From Streptomyces sp. 6-11-2 (GTDB taxonomy: Bacteria; Actinomycetota; Actinomycetes; Streptomycetales; Streptomycetaceae): a DNA stretch of 64,000 nt. This document shows positions 52,926-62,032 of this stretch, piece after piece; within the stretch, counting starts at the first letter, position 1; every line of letters begins with the position of its first letter. The stretch covers positions 124,001 to 188,000 of the forward strand of contig NZ_BJOR01000002.1 of NCBI RefSeq assembly GCF_006540305.1, written 5' to 3'. Position numbers and translations under genes: made by a program. The notes below the pieces were generated by a model. That model was not told the DNA's origin, searched no databases, and was given only the letters and a program-made list of their open reading frames with translations.

Positions 52926-53060
52926 CCGGCCGGTCATGAGCGACACAGCCGGCGGATCGTGAGTGAGGACGGCCGGGTGGCACTGACGGAGCACCACACG
53001 GTCCCGCTCCTCGCCGTCCCGGCCGTCCACCGTGGTGCGGCCGTCCGGTGGGCCGCGCAG

Positions 53061-53351
53061 TCAGGACCGGGGTGGGGGAGTCCGCTGTCTGCGCGCGGTG
53101 CGCTGGGGGTCGCACAGCTCCGCGGCCATTCCGGCCAGGACCAGGCCGGTGACGATCAGTAGCCCGTGGGCCAGAGCGATACCGGTGCCCAGCGCCACCA
53201 GGGCGAGGGCGCACAGCGGCCAGGCCCGGGTGCGCCGGTATTCGCGCGGCGGGCAGGGTCGTCCGGCCCGGAGGGCGCGGGCGAACCGGGGATCGTCCCG
53301 GTACACGCGAGCCGCGATCTCGCTGAGCAGCTTGTCATCGGTTCCGGGCAT
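53061..53351 (-). CDS. DUF3040 membrane protein
   Basis: The 96-residue protein starts MPGTDDKLLSEIAARVYRDD, with the DUF3040 helix-DP motif (RDDPRFARALRAG). Two hydrophobic helices follow (AWPLCALALVALGTGIALAHG and LLIVTGLVLAGMAAELC). DUF3040 proteins are common in Streptomyces; function unknown. It is convergent with the antiporter gene. Confidence 0.8.
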   Translation of the reverse strand: MPGTDDKLLSEIAARVYRDDPRFARALRAGRPCPPREYRRTRAWPLCALALVALGTGIALAHGLLIVTGLVLAGMAAELCDPQRTARRQRTPPPRS

Positions 53352-53628
53352 GACGCGCTCCTCTCGGCACGCGGCGGCGGGCAGGCGCCACAGCCGGCGG
53401 TTCGGGCCGTGCGGGCGGAAACCCGCGCGCGACCAGGTCGCCGTGGCACTGCCGCCATCCGTGCCGGGCTCCTCTCGTGACTCGACGGACTCGCGGCTTC
53501 TCTCCCCCTGTCAGGGGCGCCGCGGCCCGCACCCGTGCCCGGGCAGGCGGCAACGTCATGCCACACGCCGGTACGACCGTCGAAAGGGGGGTTTGACTCC
53601 ACCTTCACCCGTCGCCGGGGGCCGCCGC

Positions 53629-53701
53629 CATCGGGTCCAACACCCATTTACGTGGGGCTCGGACCCCCAGAGACGGCACCGTATGGGTGCCGGACCCGAT
53701 G
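53629..53701. terminator. Large imperfect hairpin in a gene-poor stretch
   Basis: CATCGGGTCCAACACCCAT and ATGGGTGCCGGACCCGATG match at 17 of 19 positions; the 35-nt middle holds its own GGGG..CCCC pair. It lies about 58 nt past the DUF1801 stop, so it may end that transcript. The rest of 53352-53759 shows no gene. Confidence 0.5.
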
Positions 53702-53759
53702 GACCCGGCCCGTAGGCCGCCCGTGTCAGGCCCGGAAGCCGCCCGCATCAGGCCCTGCA

Positions 53760-54104
53760 TCACGCCCTGACCCACCGCCGGACCAGCGAAATGAGCGCCG
53801 CCTCCCGCGCCTTGACCTCGGCGAGGTCCTTGAAGGTAACCATTGCCCGGTCGCCGGAACGCCACCGCATCAGGCCGCTGTCGTCGTCGAACGTGAACGA
53901 GGCGGCGTCGTCCTTCCCCTTCGCGCCCCGGTGGAAGACGAGTTGGACGTCCCTGGACCTCAACTCGAAAGTCACCCGGTCGACACCGCCGTAGCAGAAG
54001 CTCGGAGCCTTCCACTTCACCTGCTCGGTGATCAGCGGATCGGCCCGCAGGATCGCGGCGCGCAGGTACTCGACCGCTTCCCTCTGCGGATGATCGACCG
54101 TCAA
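53760..54104 (-). CDS. DUF1801 (YdhG-like) protein
   Basis: This 114-residue protein contains AVEYLRAAILRADPLITEQVKWKAPSF, split around the KWKAPSF core, then RVTFELRSRDVQLVFHRG and a final helix. This is the DUF1801/YdhG pattern, a small fold of unknown function, sometimes linked to iron. Its ATG overlaps the lipase stop by 4 nt. Confidence 0.82.
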   Translation of the reverse strand: MTVDHPQREAVEYLRAAILRADPLITEQVKWKAPSFCYGGVDRVTFELRSRDVQLVFHRGAKGKDDAASFTFDDDSGLMRWRSGDRAMVTFKDLAEVKAREAALISLVRRWVRA

Positions 54105-54991
54105 GCCGCGGCCAGGGGCTCGGAGACGTGCGCATCGCGGAGTACGCGGCAGACCTCACCGACGACCCTGCCGTGCAGCGGCAGCGAGACGTGGCCGACG
54201 GCCCGCACGGGAACGTTGCGTATCCGCAGGTCGGGGTGGACCAGCCGGGCGTTGGCGGCGGGAACGATCAGCTCGTCGAGGTCGCTGTGGAAGGCCACGA
54301 AGCGGGTCTCACAGCCGGGAGCGGGCCCGGCGAGCTCCGTGAGCACGTCGCTGCCCGGCCGGAGCTGCCGGATCGCCCGAAGCGGCAGAGGCACCGCCGC
54401 GGCCAGCGTGCCGTGGTGCGGAGCGCCCAGGGTGACCAGAGTGTGCACGCGGGCGTCGCCGCCCATGCGCTGCGCGTAGTAGCGGGCGACCACCCCGCCG
54501 AGACTGTGGCCGATCACGTGGACACGCTCGTGCCCGCTGTCCTCACAGATCCGCTCCACCTGCTCCGCCAGCAACCGCGCCGCGCCGCGGACGTCGTTGC
54601 TCAGCCAGCTGTAGTTCAGCACGGCGACCCGGCGAAAACCCGCCTGCCGCAGGCCGCGTCCCATGACATGGAAGATCGCCCGGTTGCTGAACAGACCGTG
54701 GACCAGCAGGACCGGGCTGTCGGTGGAGACGGCCGGAAGGGCCACGGCGCCGTCCGACGGCGCCGCCCGCCGGGATCCGGGCCCGCGGCGTTCCCCGCCC
54801 TCGCCAAGACCGGACGGGTAGAGGGCGAGTGCCGCGACGATCGCGGCCACCTCCACGGCGGCGCCGAACACGGCTCCGGGCAGCGAGCGGACCGGGAGCA
54901 GGCTCCCGCGGGAAGCCGGTGGCCCGGCCGGGCCAGAAGGTGTCACCGCCGCGCTGGGACAGCCGGAAGGTTCCCGTCCGGAAAGGATCAT
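54101..54991 (-). CDS. Membrane-anchored triacylglycerol lipase (alpha/beta hydrolase)
   Basis: I start at 54991 (MILSGREPSGCPS); an ATG 15 nt earlier is possible. The 296-residue protein has one N-terminal hydrophobic segment (AVFGAAVEVAAIVAALALYP). The lipase landmarks are VLLVHGLFSNRAIF, HVIGHSLGGVVARYYAQRM (nucleophile Ser in GHSLGG), LVTLGAPHHGT and a late Asp/His (DELIVPAANARL, GHVSLPLHG). It likely acts on lipids at or outside the membrane. Confidence 0.88.
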   Translation of the reverse strand: MILSGREPSGCPSAAVTPSGPAGPPASRGSLLPVRSLPGAVFGAAVEVAAIVAALALYPSGLGEGGERRGPGSRRAAPSDGAVALPAVSTDSPVLLVHGLFSNRAIFHVMGRGLRQAGFRRVAVLNYSWLSNDVRGAARLLAEQVERICEDSGHERVHVIGHSLGGVVARYYAQRMGGDARVHTLVTLGAPHHGTLAAAVPLPLRAIRQLRPGSDVLTELAGPAPGCETRFVAFHSDLDELIVPAANARLVHPDLRIRNVPVRAVGHVSLPLHGRVVGEVCRVLRDAHVSEPLAAA

Positions 54992-55442
54992 GGCTCGACT
55001 CCTCACGCCGCCAGGGGTGCGCGCTGCCGGGAACCACGCGGCGGAGCACGCCCCGCCGCACGGAGGAGGCTCCGGTCCGAGCCCGCGCCCGAGGGCTGCC
55101 GTCGAACGGAAACCGGCTGGTGACGCCCGTCCGCTCCAACGGATTGCGGGGACGTTAAGCCGAAGTTTCCGCTGTCGGCAATGGTTAGGTGGCCCACCTC
55201 ACACGTGGTTCACGAGCGGCGACCGGACGATTCCGGTGAGACATCAATTCGGCGGGATCGTGTCATGTGAGGGCGCTGCGCCGCACCGACATCAGGGCCG
55301 TCAAGGGCGTCCAGCCGATGGCCGGTACGCCGAGCGGCTTCGGCACCGCCGATCTGCAATCCGTGCGTATCGCTGTGCGTCGGGCGAACGAGTCCGTCGA
55401 TCGCACTGCGACCGGCACTGCGCGTGGGTGAGGATTGCGGCC
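54992..55442. other. Intergenic region with little recognisable content
   Basis: This stretch separates the lipase and nitronate monooxygenase genes and should hold both promoters. A 57-codon frame from 55265 contains GTPSGFGTADLQSV, faintly like the propeptide border of sedolisin proteases, but too short to call. Confidence 0.5.
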
Positions 55443-56408
55443 ATGGGATTGTCGACGGCGTTCACGGAACGGTTCGGTGTGGAGCATCCGATTGCCCTGG
55501 CGCCGATGGGCGGGTCGGCCGGTGGTGCCCTGGCGGCGGCGGTCTCGCGCGGCGGCGGGCTCGGACTGCTGGGCAGCGGGAACGGGGACCGGGAGTGGCT
55601 GGCACGCGAACTGCCCGTCCTGGCCGGCGAGTGCGCCGGGAAACCCTGGGGCATCGGCTTCCAGACATGGGCGATCGACGACGGCGCGATCGCGTGGGCA
55701 CTGGAACAGAGGCCGGCGGCGGTGATGCTGTCGTTCGGCGACCCCGGTCCGTTCGCGGAGCGTGTCCGAAACGCGGGTACGGCGCTGATCCTTCAGGTCA
55801 CCGACCTGGAGGAGGCCCGCAGGGCGGTGGATCTCGGCGCGGACGTGATCGTGGCGCAGGGCACCGAGGCCGGCGGGCACGGCGCCCGGCGCGGGCGGTC
55901 CACGCTGCCGTTCGTGCCCGTCGTGGCGGACCTGGCGGCGCCGGTGCCGGTGCTTGCGGCCGGCGGGATCGCCGACGGGCGGGGCGTGGCGGCCGCCCTG
56001 GCGCTGGGGGCCGCCGGAGCGCTGCTCGGCACCCGCTTCCAGGCCACGACCGAGGCCCTGGTCGCCCCGGCGACCGCCCGGGCGATCGTCGAGGGCCGCG
56101 GGGAGGACACCGAGCGCAACAGGGTGCTGGACATCGCCCGTGGTTCGCGCTGGCCGGCGAAGTACACCGCGCGCACCCTCGGCCACCCTTTCCTCGACGC
56201 GTGGCGGGGCCGGGAGAACGAACTCGCGGCTGCCCCGCATGCGCGGCAGGCGTACGAGGACGCCGTCGCGCGACGCGAGATCCCGGTCCTGCCGCAGTGG
56301 GCCGGCGAGGGGGTCGACCTCATCGACGACCTGCCGTCCGCGGCCGGTCTGGTCGGCGCTCTGGCCGCCCAGGCGGAGGAAGCGCTGGCCCGAGCCGCCA
56401 GGCGCTGA
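55443..56408 (+). CDS. Nitronate monooxygenase (2-nitropropane dioxygenase family)
   Basis: The 321-residue FMN TIM-barrel protein has IALAPMGGSAGGALAAAVSR, SRGGGLGLLGSG, VTDLEEARRAVDLGADVIVAQ and GTEAGGHGARRG with the catalytic His. VLAAGGIADGRGVAAALALG and GALLGTRFQAT follow. It oxidises alkyl nitronates to aldehydes and nitrite, protecting against propionate-3-nitronate-like toxins. It stands alone with a strong terminator after it. Confidence 0.92.
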   Translation: MGLSTAFTERFGVEHPIALAPMGGSAGGALAAAVSRGGGLGLLGSGNGDREWLARELPVLAGECAGKPWGIGFQTWAIDDGAIAWALEQRPAAVMLSFGDPGPFAERVRNAGTALILQVTDLEEARRAVDLGADVIVAQGTEAGGHGARRGRSTLPFVPVVADLAAPVPVLAAGGIADGRGVAAALALGAAGALLGTRFQATTEALVAPATARAIVEGRGEDTERNRVLDIARGSRWPAKYTARTLGHPFLDAWRGRENELAAAPHARQAYEDAVARREIPVLPQWAGEGVDLIDDLPSAAGLVGALAAQAEEALARAARR

Positions 56409-56471
56409 CCGCGCGATCACCGGGGAGCGGCGATCACGGCCGTTCGGCAGGTCGCGCGCCGGCGGTTCACG

Positions 56472-56515
56472 GCCGAAGGGCCGAAGACCGCATGTGCGGT
56501 CCTCGGCCCTTCGGC
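56472..56515. terminator. Long two-part stem terminator
   Basis: GCCGAAGGGCCGA pairs with TCGGCCCTTCGGC, and the inner GACCGCA with TGCGGTC, leaving one bulge on each strand. It lies between convergent nitronate monooxygenase and secreted-protein genes. Confidence 0.8.
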
Positions 56516-56595
56516 GCAGCGGTCATACCGGCTGTGACAGCGGTGTCAGAGAGTGGCGGTCGGCCTCCGCGTCACAGCACGACCTCCGAGGCGCG

Positions 56596-56916
56596 TCAGC
56601 GACGGCCGGGGAAGTGGGGACGGTCGCCGTACCAGCCGTGGTGCCGGTCCCAGCCGTGGTGCCGGTCCCAGTGCCGGTTGTTGTACCAGCCGTGGTGGTG
56701 CCAGACCCGGTACGGGTAACGGTTGCCGAAGTAACCAAGGCGACCGTCGAAGTCGTGGCTGTACCTGCCCTCCGCGGGGCGGCTGTGCGGGAAGCTCCTT
56801 CCGTTGTCGCGGTCGTGGTTTCCTGCGGCCATGGACGGCAGGGCGGCCGCACCGACGAGGGCGCCCGAAGCCACACACGTGGCGAGTAGACGGAGCGCCG
56901 TACGAGAAACAGACAT
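56596..56916 (-). CDS. Secreted small His/Trp/Arg-rich protein
   Basis: The ATG at 56916 follows GAGGGG. The 106-residue protein has a Sec signal (MSVSRTALRLLATCVASGAL to PSMAAG). The mature part is very rich in His, Trp, Tyr, Arg and Asp, with repeats like RHWDRHHGWDRHHGWYGD. There are no cysteines. Such composition suggests metal, heme or nucleic-acid binding outside the cell. No family is recognised. Confidence 0.75.
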   Translation of the reverse strand: MSVSRTALRLLATCVASGALVGAAALPSMAAGNHDRDNGRSFPHSRPAEGRYSHDFDGRLGYFGNRYPYRVWHHHGWYNNRHWDRHHGWDRHHGWYGDRPHFPGRR

Positions 56917-57370
56917 GAATCCCCTCACGGTCGTGCACCCCCACCCTGGTCAGGTGAGGCGTGCGATCCGATTCCCGGCTCTGTGCCGAGGCGCCACACT
57001 GTGGCCCGCTACGACGACAGCAGATGACCAAAAGGATTCGTGTTACGAAACACGGATATATCCGTAACTCTCCCTTGTACGGGCCATCGATCCGGGGGAG
57101 AGCGCGGGCCGCCGGGCCGGTCCCTGCCCCGAACCACCCCGCGATCAGGGGGGAAACAGCTGACGATGCGTAACGCTCCTGGCGGTCTCGCCGCCTCGAC
57201 TCACGCGAATGGCCGAATGGCTTTCGTAACAGCGGGGGTGCGTCCTATCGGGGGACACGTTTCGGACGGCGGCGATCCGGTCGGTCGGTGGCGAGGCGCG
57301 GGTCTGGCAAGGTGCAGTCCCGGCTCACGAACGCCTGGCGCCGGAAGCCGGCCCGCGGTGCGTTTCTCCC
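56917..57370. other. Intergenic region with a 14-bp palindrome
   Basis: No gene is convincing here. ACGGATATATCCGT (57052-57065) is a perfect palindrome, and a wider GTTACG...CGTAAC pair overlaps it (57042-57068). The AT-rich centre is rare in this sequence, so a promoter/operator is likely. The segment after it is GC-rich without pattern. Confidence 0.5.
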
Positions 57371-57787
57371 GTGCCGGCCGCCGACCCGGTGTGGAGGACA
57401 CGCCGGTGCCGCGGCCGGGACCGGGAGAAGCGCTGGGGGCGGCTCACCGGCGGCGAGGGACTGGACCTGGCGACCGAACTCTCCGGCATCCACAGCGTCA
57501 CGTTCCTGCTGGTGGCGCTCGGAGTGGTGGAGGTGCGCGGCGCCCTCGACGAGCCGGTCATCGCGGCGACGGTCATCGTCGTGGCGGCCGCCAACCTCCT
57601 CGGAAAGGGCGAGGACAGGTTCGGCAAGTGGCGGCTTCCGGTGGTCTTCGCCTTGCTGACCCTGGTCCACCGGACACCCGCGGCCCGCTGGGTGGCGGTC
57701 GCGCTGACGACAGCCATCGTCACGATCAGCCTGTACTGGTTCCTGGACCGCGTCTGGGGCGCCGCGGGTCCGAGGGGCTCCGCCTGA
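57371..57787 (+). CDS. Small multi-helix membrane protein of unknown function
   Basis: A GTG at 57371 opens a 138-residue frame with a basic N-terminus. About four hydrophobic segments follow (VTFLLVALGVVEV, VIAATVIVVAAANLL, LPVVFALLTLVH, WVAVALTTAIVTISLYWFL). No motif is recognised. The ribosome site is unclear, so the start may be further in. It precedes an acyltransferase gene by about 150 nt on the same strand. Confidence 0.6.
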   Translation: MPAADPVWRTRRCRGRDREKRWGRLTGGEGLDLATELSGIHSVTFLLVALGVVEVRGALDEPVIAATVIVVAAANLLGKGEDRFGKWRLPVVFALLTLVHRTPAARWVAVALTTAIVTISLYWFLDRVWGAAGPRGSA

Positions 57788-57934
57788 AGTCTTGGAGAAC
57801 CCTTCGGATCGGCCCGGTGAGCATCGTGGCAACTTCGCTCCACCGCCTGCGCTTTTGTGGCGAGGGGTGGCTGGGAGGCCCGTAACGTGAGGCGTCCGTG
57901 ATCTTCCAGCAGTGGTCTTCCCAAGGAGGGTTGG

Positions 57935-59125
57935 GTGCCGATGCGTGACGCGCGGGGCACATTGTCCATGCCTGTACCGGGGTTCGCGGCCGGGACCGGC
58001 CGACCGCCACGGCCCACCCGGCCGCGCGGGCCCGCCATTTCGGTACGAACCGGCCCCCGCCTGTACGCCATCGACGCCATCCGCCTGCTCGCCGCCCTGA
58101 TGGTCGCCGTGCACCACTACGCGGGCACGCGCCGCGTCGACCTGCCGGGCAACGCGATATGGGACCGCCCTGTCTCCGACATCATGCCGACGGTGTTCCA
58201 CTTCGCGACGTACGGCTGGATCGGCGTCGAGATCTTCTTCGTGATCAGCGGCTTCGTGATCTGCATGTCGTGCTGGGGCCGCACTCCTCGCCAGTTCTTC
58301 GTCTCGCGTGTGATCCGGCTCTACCCGGCGTACTGGTTCGCGATCGTGTTCACGACGGCCGTGCTGACGGTCCTGCCGGGCGTCTGGGAGCGTCTGCGGC
58401 CGCGTGACGTCCTGCTCAACTTCACGATGCTCCAGTCCGGTTCGGGCGTGCAGAACGTGGACGGCGTGTACTGGACCCTGTGGGCGGAACTCCGCTTCTA
58501 CCTGCTCTTCCTGCTGGTGGTGGTCACCGGGCTGACGTACCGCAAGGTCGTTGTCTTCTGCTGTGTGTGGGGCGCCGCCGCGATGCTCGCGCCGGTGGCC
58601 TCGTTCCCCCTCCTCGATCTGCTCGCCGGCCCCGACGCCGCCTGGTACTTCATCGCCGGCCTCGCGCTCTACCTCATGCACCGCTTCGGCCAGGACCTGC
58701 TCCTGTGGGGCATCCTCGCCATGTCGTGGCTCATGGGCCAGCGGGAGCTGGGGCAGCGCATCGACGAGGTCGAGCACGTCTCCAGCTGGCGGGGCGCCGT
58801 GCTCCTGTACACCGTGTTCCTGCTCGTGATGATCGCCATCGCCCTCGGTCTGACCGACCGCATCCGCTGGAAGTGGCTGGTCACGGCCGGGAGTTTGACC
58901 TACCCGCTCTACCTGATGCACTACGCGGCCGGTACGACGCTGATCAACCGACTGCGGGACACGATGGACGCCCGGCTGCTGGTCGCCTCGCTGCTCGCCT
59001 GCTTCCTGGTGCTGAGCTACCTGGTCCACCGCTGCGTGGAGCGGCCCCTGGCAGGAGCGCTGAAGGGGGGCCTGGACACGTCGTTCGCCCGGATGCGGAA
59101 CGCGGGACGCGCCGACCGGGAGTGA
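57935..59125 (+). CDS. Acyltransferase 3 family membrane protein (OafA-like)
   Basis: A GTG at 57935 follows AAGGAGGG. The 396-residue protein has about 10 helices and the family's IDAIRLLAALMVAVHHYAGT (His in the H-H-Y motif), IGVEIFFVISGFVICMS, VIRLYPAYWFAI and YPLYLMHYAAG. It likely O-acetylates a cell-surface sugar or a secondary metabolite at the membrane. Stands alone. Confidence 0.9.
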   Translation: MPMRDARGTLSMPVPGFAAGTGRPPRPTRPRGPAISVRTGPRLYAIDAIRLLAALMVAVHHYAGTRRVDLPGNAIWDRPVSDIMPTVFHFATYGWIGVEIFFVISGFVICMSCWGRTPRQFFVSRVIRLYPAYWFAIVFTTAVLTVLPGVWERLRPRDVLLNFTMLQSGSGVQNVDGVYWTLWAELRFYLLFLLVVVTGLTYRKVVVFCCVWGAAAMLAPVASFPLLDLLAGPDAAWYFIAGLALYLMHRFGQDLLLWGILAMSWLMGQRELGQRIDEVEHVSSWRGAVLLYTVFLLVMIAIALGLTDRIRWKWLVTAGSLTYPLYLMHYAAGTTLINRLRDTMDARLLVASLLACFLVLSYLVHRCVERPLAGALKGGLDTSFARMRNAGRADRE

Positions 59126-59312
59126 CACCACTGGCGCAGGACCGAAACCTTCGTCGGCACGGGGTTCGTCACCGCACCGAGGGGCGGTGAGTGTCCGGTT
59201 CCAGACATGCCGGTTTCGGACAGTAAACGACCGTTCAACAATTGGTAGTTGGGCTTACAGACTGGGCGACGCCCGCGGATGCCTCACCAGGCACCTCAAA
59301 GAAGGAGTCCCC

Positions 59313-60533
59313 GTGAAGAAGGCCCTCTCCGTGGCGGCGAGCATGGCAATCGCCGCGACCTGTGCTTTTGGCATGGCGCTTCCCGCGCATGCCGCCGATA
59401 CGACCGGGACCACGACCGTCGCGAGCCGGTCGCTGCAGTCGGCCGTCGACACCTCGGCGATGGCCCCGCAGACCAAGGCCCTCGCTGACAGGATTCTGGC
59501 CAAGCTGCCCGCCGACTGGGAGTCCCGCGTCAACGCGGCCCGTGCCAAGTACGGCCTGAACGAGTCGCAGTGGAGCGAGATCCGCGACAATGCGATCAAC
59601 CCCGGCGACTACCGGTGCCAGCGCACCGAACTGACGACGTACGCCAACACCCTCCTCGACGGCGTCGAGGACCCGTTCACCCTCCTGATTCTCCAGCTCT
59701 TCGGCGGCTTCGACCTCCCGACCTACGACGCGCTGATCTTCGGCTCGGAGTCGAAGGCGAACACCTTCGGCGTCAACGGCGAGTACACCCACAAGCTCAC
59801 CGCCGAGATGAAGAACCTCAAGCGCTTCTGGGACATCGACTCGGCGGGCATCGAGCTGATTCCCATGCATGGGGCCGACGTCTTCTCCAGCCCCGACCGG
59901 CTCGCGCGCACGCTCGCCGTGCTGTACGGCGGGACGCCCGAGGACAACCTCGACCTGGCCGAACTGTTCATCGAGCTGGTCGACTCGGAACCCGTACTGC
60001 AGGGCGGCGCGAACCCGATCTTCACGTTCAACGCCTTCGCCTACAGCGAGGTGGACGATCCGGATCCCCTCGGCATCTCGGACCGGATCATCATGGGTGA
60101 CGGCATCATGCAGGGCATGACCGAGGTGGGTCTGGGCGATGTCGCGCCTCGGGCCATCGTGGGCCACGAGTTCGGTCACCACGTGCAGTACCAGAACAAC
60201 CTCTTCGAGAGCGACCTGGCGGGCCCGGAGGCCACCCGCCGTACCGAGCTCATGGCCGACGCGTTCGGCACGTACTACCTGACCCACGCGCGCGGCGAGG
60301 CGCTGAACGCCGCCCGCCTCCTCAAGTCCGAGAAGTCGTTCTACCAGGTCGGCGACTGCAGCTTCACCAGCTCGGGCCACCACGGCACGCCGAACCAGCG
60401 GCTCGCCTCCTCCAGTTGGGCGGCGGGCGTGGCCAACGACGCACCGAACCAGGGGCACATCCTGCCCTCGCTCAAGCTGGACGAGCTGTTCGAGGCCAAG
60501 CTCCCCGACCTGGTCAAGCCGGACGCCGGCTGA
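59313..60533 (+). CDS. Secreted neutral zinc metallopeptidase
   Basis: A GTG at 59313 follows AAGGAG. The 406-residue protein has a signal peptide (KKALSVAASMAIAATCAFGM, AHA cleavage near residue 28). The zinc motif is GHEFGHHVQYQ, with a downstream Glu region (TRRTELMADAFGTYYLTHAR) as in neutral zinc metallopeptidases. Two Cys (in RCQRTE and GDCSFT) may form a disulphide. It likely acts outside the cell. A 16-bp terminator follows. Confidence 0.9.
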   Translation: MKKALSVAASMAIAATCAFGMALPAHAADTTGTTTVASRSLQSAVDTSAMAPQTKALADRILAKLPADWESRVNAARAKYGLNESQWSEIRDNAINPGDYRCQRTELTTYANTLLDGVEDPFTLLILQLFGGFDLPTYDALIFGSESKANTFGVNGEYTHKLTAEMKNLKRFWDIDSAGIELIPMHGADVFSSPDRLARTLAVLYGGTPEDNLDLAELFIELVDSEPVLQGGANPIFTFNAFAYSEVDDPDPLGISDRIIMGDGIMQGMTEVGLGDVAPRAIVGHEFGHHVQYQNNLFESDLAGPEATRRTELMADAFGTYYLTHARGEALNAARLLKSEKSFYQVGDCSFTSSGHHGTPNQRLASSSWAAGVANDAPNQGHILPSLKLDELFEAKLPDLVKPDAG

Positions 60534-60583
60534 CGACCGCGGTCCCAGGAAGCGGCGTTGACCGCCTGAGCGGCTGAAGACCC

Positions 60584-60623
60584 GCGCGGGGCGGGCCGGA
60601 TCAGACACCGGCCCGCCCCGCGC
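60584..60623. terminator. 16-bp perfect-stem terminator
   Basis: GCGCGGGGCGGGCCGG and its complement flank an 8-nt loop, between convergent metallopeptidase and LuxR genes. Confidence 0.85.
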
Positions 60624-60655
60624 GCCAAGCGCACGGGCCCGACCGGGGGCGTGGT

Positions 60656-61636
60656 TCACAGCCAGCCGCGGCGGCTGGCCTGGACACCGAGCTGGAACCG
60701 GGTCTTGGCGCCGAGCATCTCCTGGAGGCGGGCGATGCGCCGGGCGACGGTCCGCTCACTCACCCCCAGCTCACGGGCGATCGACTCGTCGGTCAGCCCG
60801 GCACTGAGGTAACTCAGGAGCTGGCGGCTCTCGTTCATCGGACTGGCCTCGCTTCCGACGACCTCACCGGCCGGCGGGAGCGGAACGGCTATCCGCCAGT
60901 ACGACTCGAAGACGCCGATCAACCCGTCCAGCAGACCCGACGGCTGGACGACGACGCTGTGGTGTCCGGTGCGGTCCGGCGCGGTGACGGACACCACGGC
61001 CAAGCGGTCGTCGCAGACCAGGAGGTTCAGTGCGACGTCGGGGAAGACCCGTGCCTGCTCCCCGCGCTCGACACATGTGTGCGCCACCTCCAGCGCCTTG
61101 GGGTCCTGGAGGATGTTGGCGCTGTACACCACCCGGTAGGCGATCCCGCGGTCCAGCGCGTCCAACGTTCCGGGCCCGACCTCCGGCACCCGATCGCCTC
61201 CGCCCACCGGCCCTATCGACAGGGCGCGCACCTCCGCCAACGCCTCGCTGTGGACCCGCTGTTGAACCGCCTCGGGTCTGCCGGAGGTGTCGACGACCTC
61301 GACATAGCTCGAACCCGCGGTGTGGTCGAGCCAGAACCGCGACAGCACCGTCGCGCTCTCGTAGGCGATCCGGGCCTCGCGGGCGCGCAGCTCGGCGACG
61401 GCCTCCAGCATCGCGCGAGGCGGCTGGGCGGTCAGCCTGTCGCGCGTGCGCGAGACCAGACCGATGTCGCCGAGTTCGGCCACCGCGTACTGGACGCTTT
61501 CGAGAGGCGACCCGACCAGCGGCGGCCGCTCGGTGAGCTCGATCAAGTTCTGCGGACCCTGTTCCACGAGCACGAGATAGACGGCCTCCGCCGTCGCGGA
61601 GAGCCCCAGAGCCTGCAACGGACGCAGTTCGCGCAT
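60656..61636 (-). CDS. TrmB-like/LuxR C-terminal HTH regulator
   Basis: I start at 61636 (MRELRPLQALGLSATAEAVY) behind GGGGGA. The 326-residue protein has an N-terminal winged-helix TrmB-like region (ALGLSATAEAVYLVLVEQGP) and a middle PLD-like sensor region. A C-terminal LuxR HTH follows (LLSYLSAGLTDESIARELGV, SERTVARRIARLQEMLGAKT). Such proteins regulate secondary metabolism or cell-envelope genes in Streptomyces. The target is unknown; the convergent metallopeptidase is a neighbour only. Confidence 0.88.
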   Translation of the reverse strand: MRELRPLQALGLSATAEAVYLVLVEQGPQNLIELTERPPLVGSPLESVQYAVAELGDIGLVSRTRDRLTAQPPRAMLEAVAELRAREARIAYESATVLSRFWLDHTAGSSYVEVVDTSGRPEAVQQRVHSEALAEVRALSIGPVGGGDRVPEVGPGTLDALDRGIAYRVVYSANILQDPKALEVAHTCVERGEQARVFPDVALNLLVCDDRLAVVSVTAPDRTGHHSVVVQPSGLLDGLIGVFESYWRIAVPLPPAGEVVGSEASPMNESRQLLSYLSAGLTDESIARELGVSERTVARRIARLQEMLGAKTRFQLGVQASRRGWL

Positions 61637-61731
61637 GTGTCCCCCAACCCCGGCGGCGCTGAACGCACCGCCCACTGGCTCCATTCGTACGGTGACTGTC
61701 CGATTACAGAAGATCGCCAGACTAGCAGCAC

Positions 61732-61998
61732 GTGATCATGCGGATACCGGTCGTCCTGTCCGTCATTCCGGCCCGGCCGGCTCACCCCTGGAACGTCGCG
61801 GAAACACCGCCGACTGGCGACGACCCGCTCGACGCGCTGCTCGGCCGGCTGGCCGCCGAGTACGAGGACGCGTGGCTGCTGAAGTTCCGCCTCGGCCGGG
61901 ACGCGTTGCTGGTCGGCGCCGGACGGCGGGCCCCGACCGACGTGGAGAAGCCCGAACCGGGCGAACTGGCCGCGGGACTCCCGCTCGTCCCCGGGTGA
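61732..61998 (+). CDS. Hypothetical short protein
   Basis: This 88-codon frame has a possible helix (DDPLDALLGRLAAEYEDAWLLK) and no known motif. Codon use looks coding-like, but the N-terminus and ribosome site are uncertain. It may be a fragment. Confidence 0.4.
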   Translation: MIMRIPVVLSVIPARPAHPWNVAETPPTGDDPLDALLGRLAAEYEDAWLLKFRLGRDALLVGAGRRAPTDVEKPEPGELAAGLPLVPG

Positions 61999-62032
61999 CG
62001 GCATGGGATGACCGGCGAGGGGGATCGTCTGT

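Noticed and set aside
55265..55432. Short frame with GTPSGFGTADLQSV, resembling a sedolisin protease border
   Set aside because: Too short, with no catalytic residues and no second piece nearby; similarity is from memory and weak.
57060..57240. Possible ydaO (c-di-AMP) riboswitch-like segment
   Set aside because: A few CAGCTGAC/CCCCGAACC-like words occur, but the conserved core cannot be placed and no cell-wall hydrolase gene follows.
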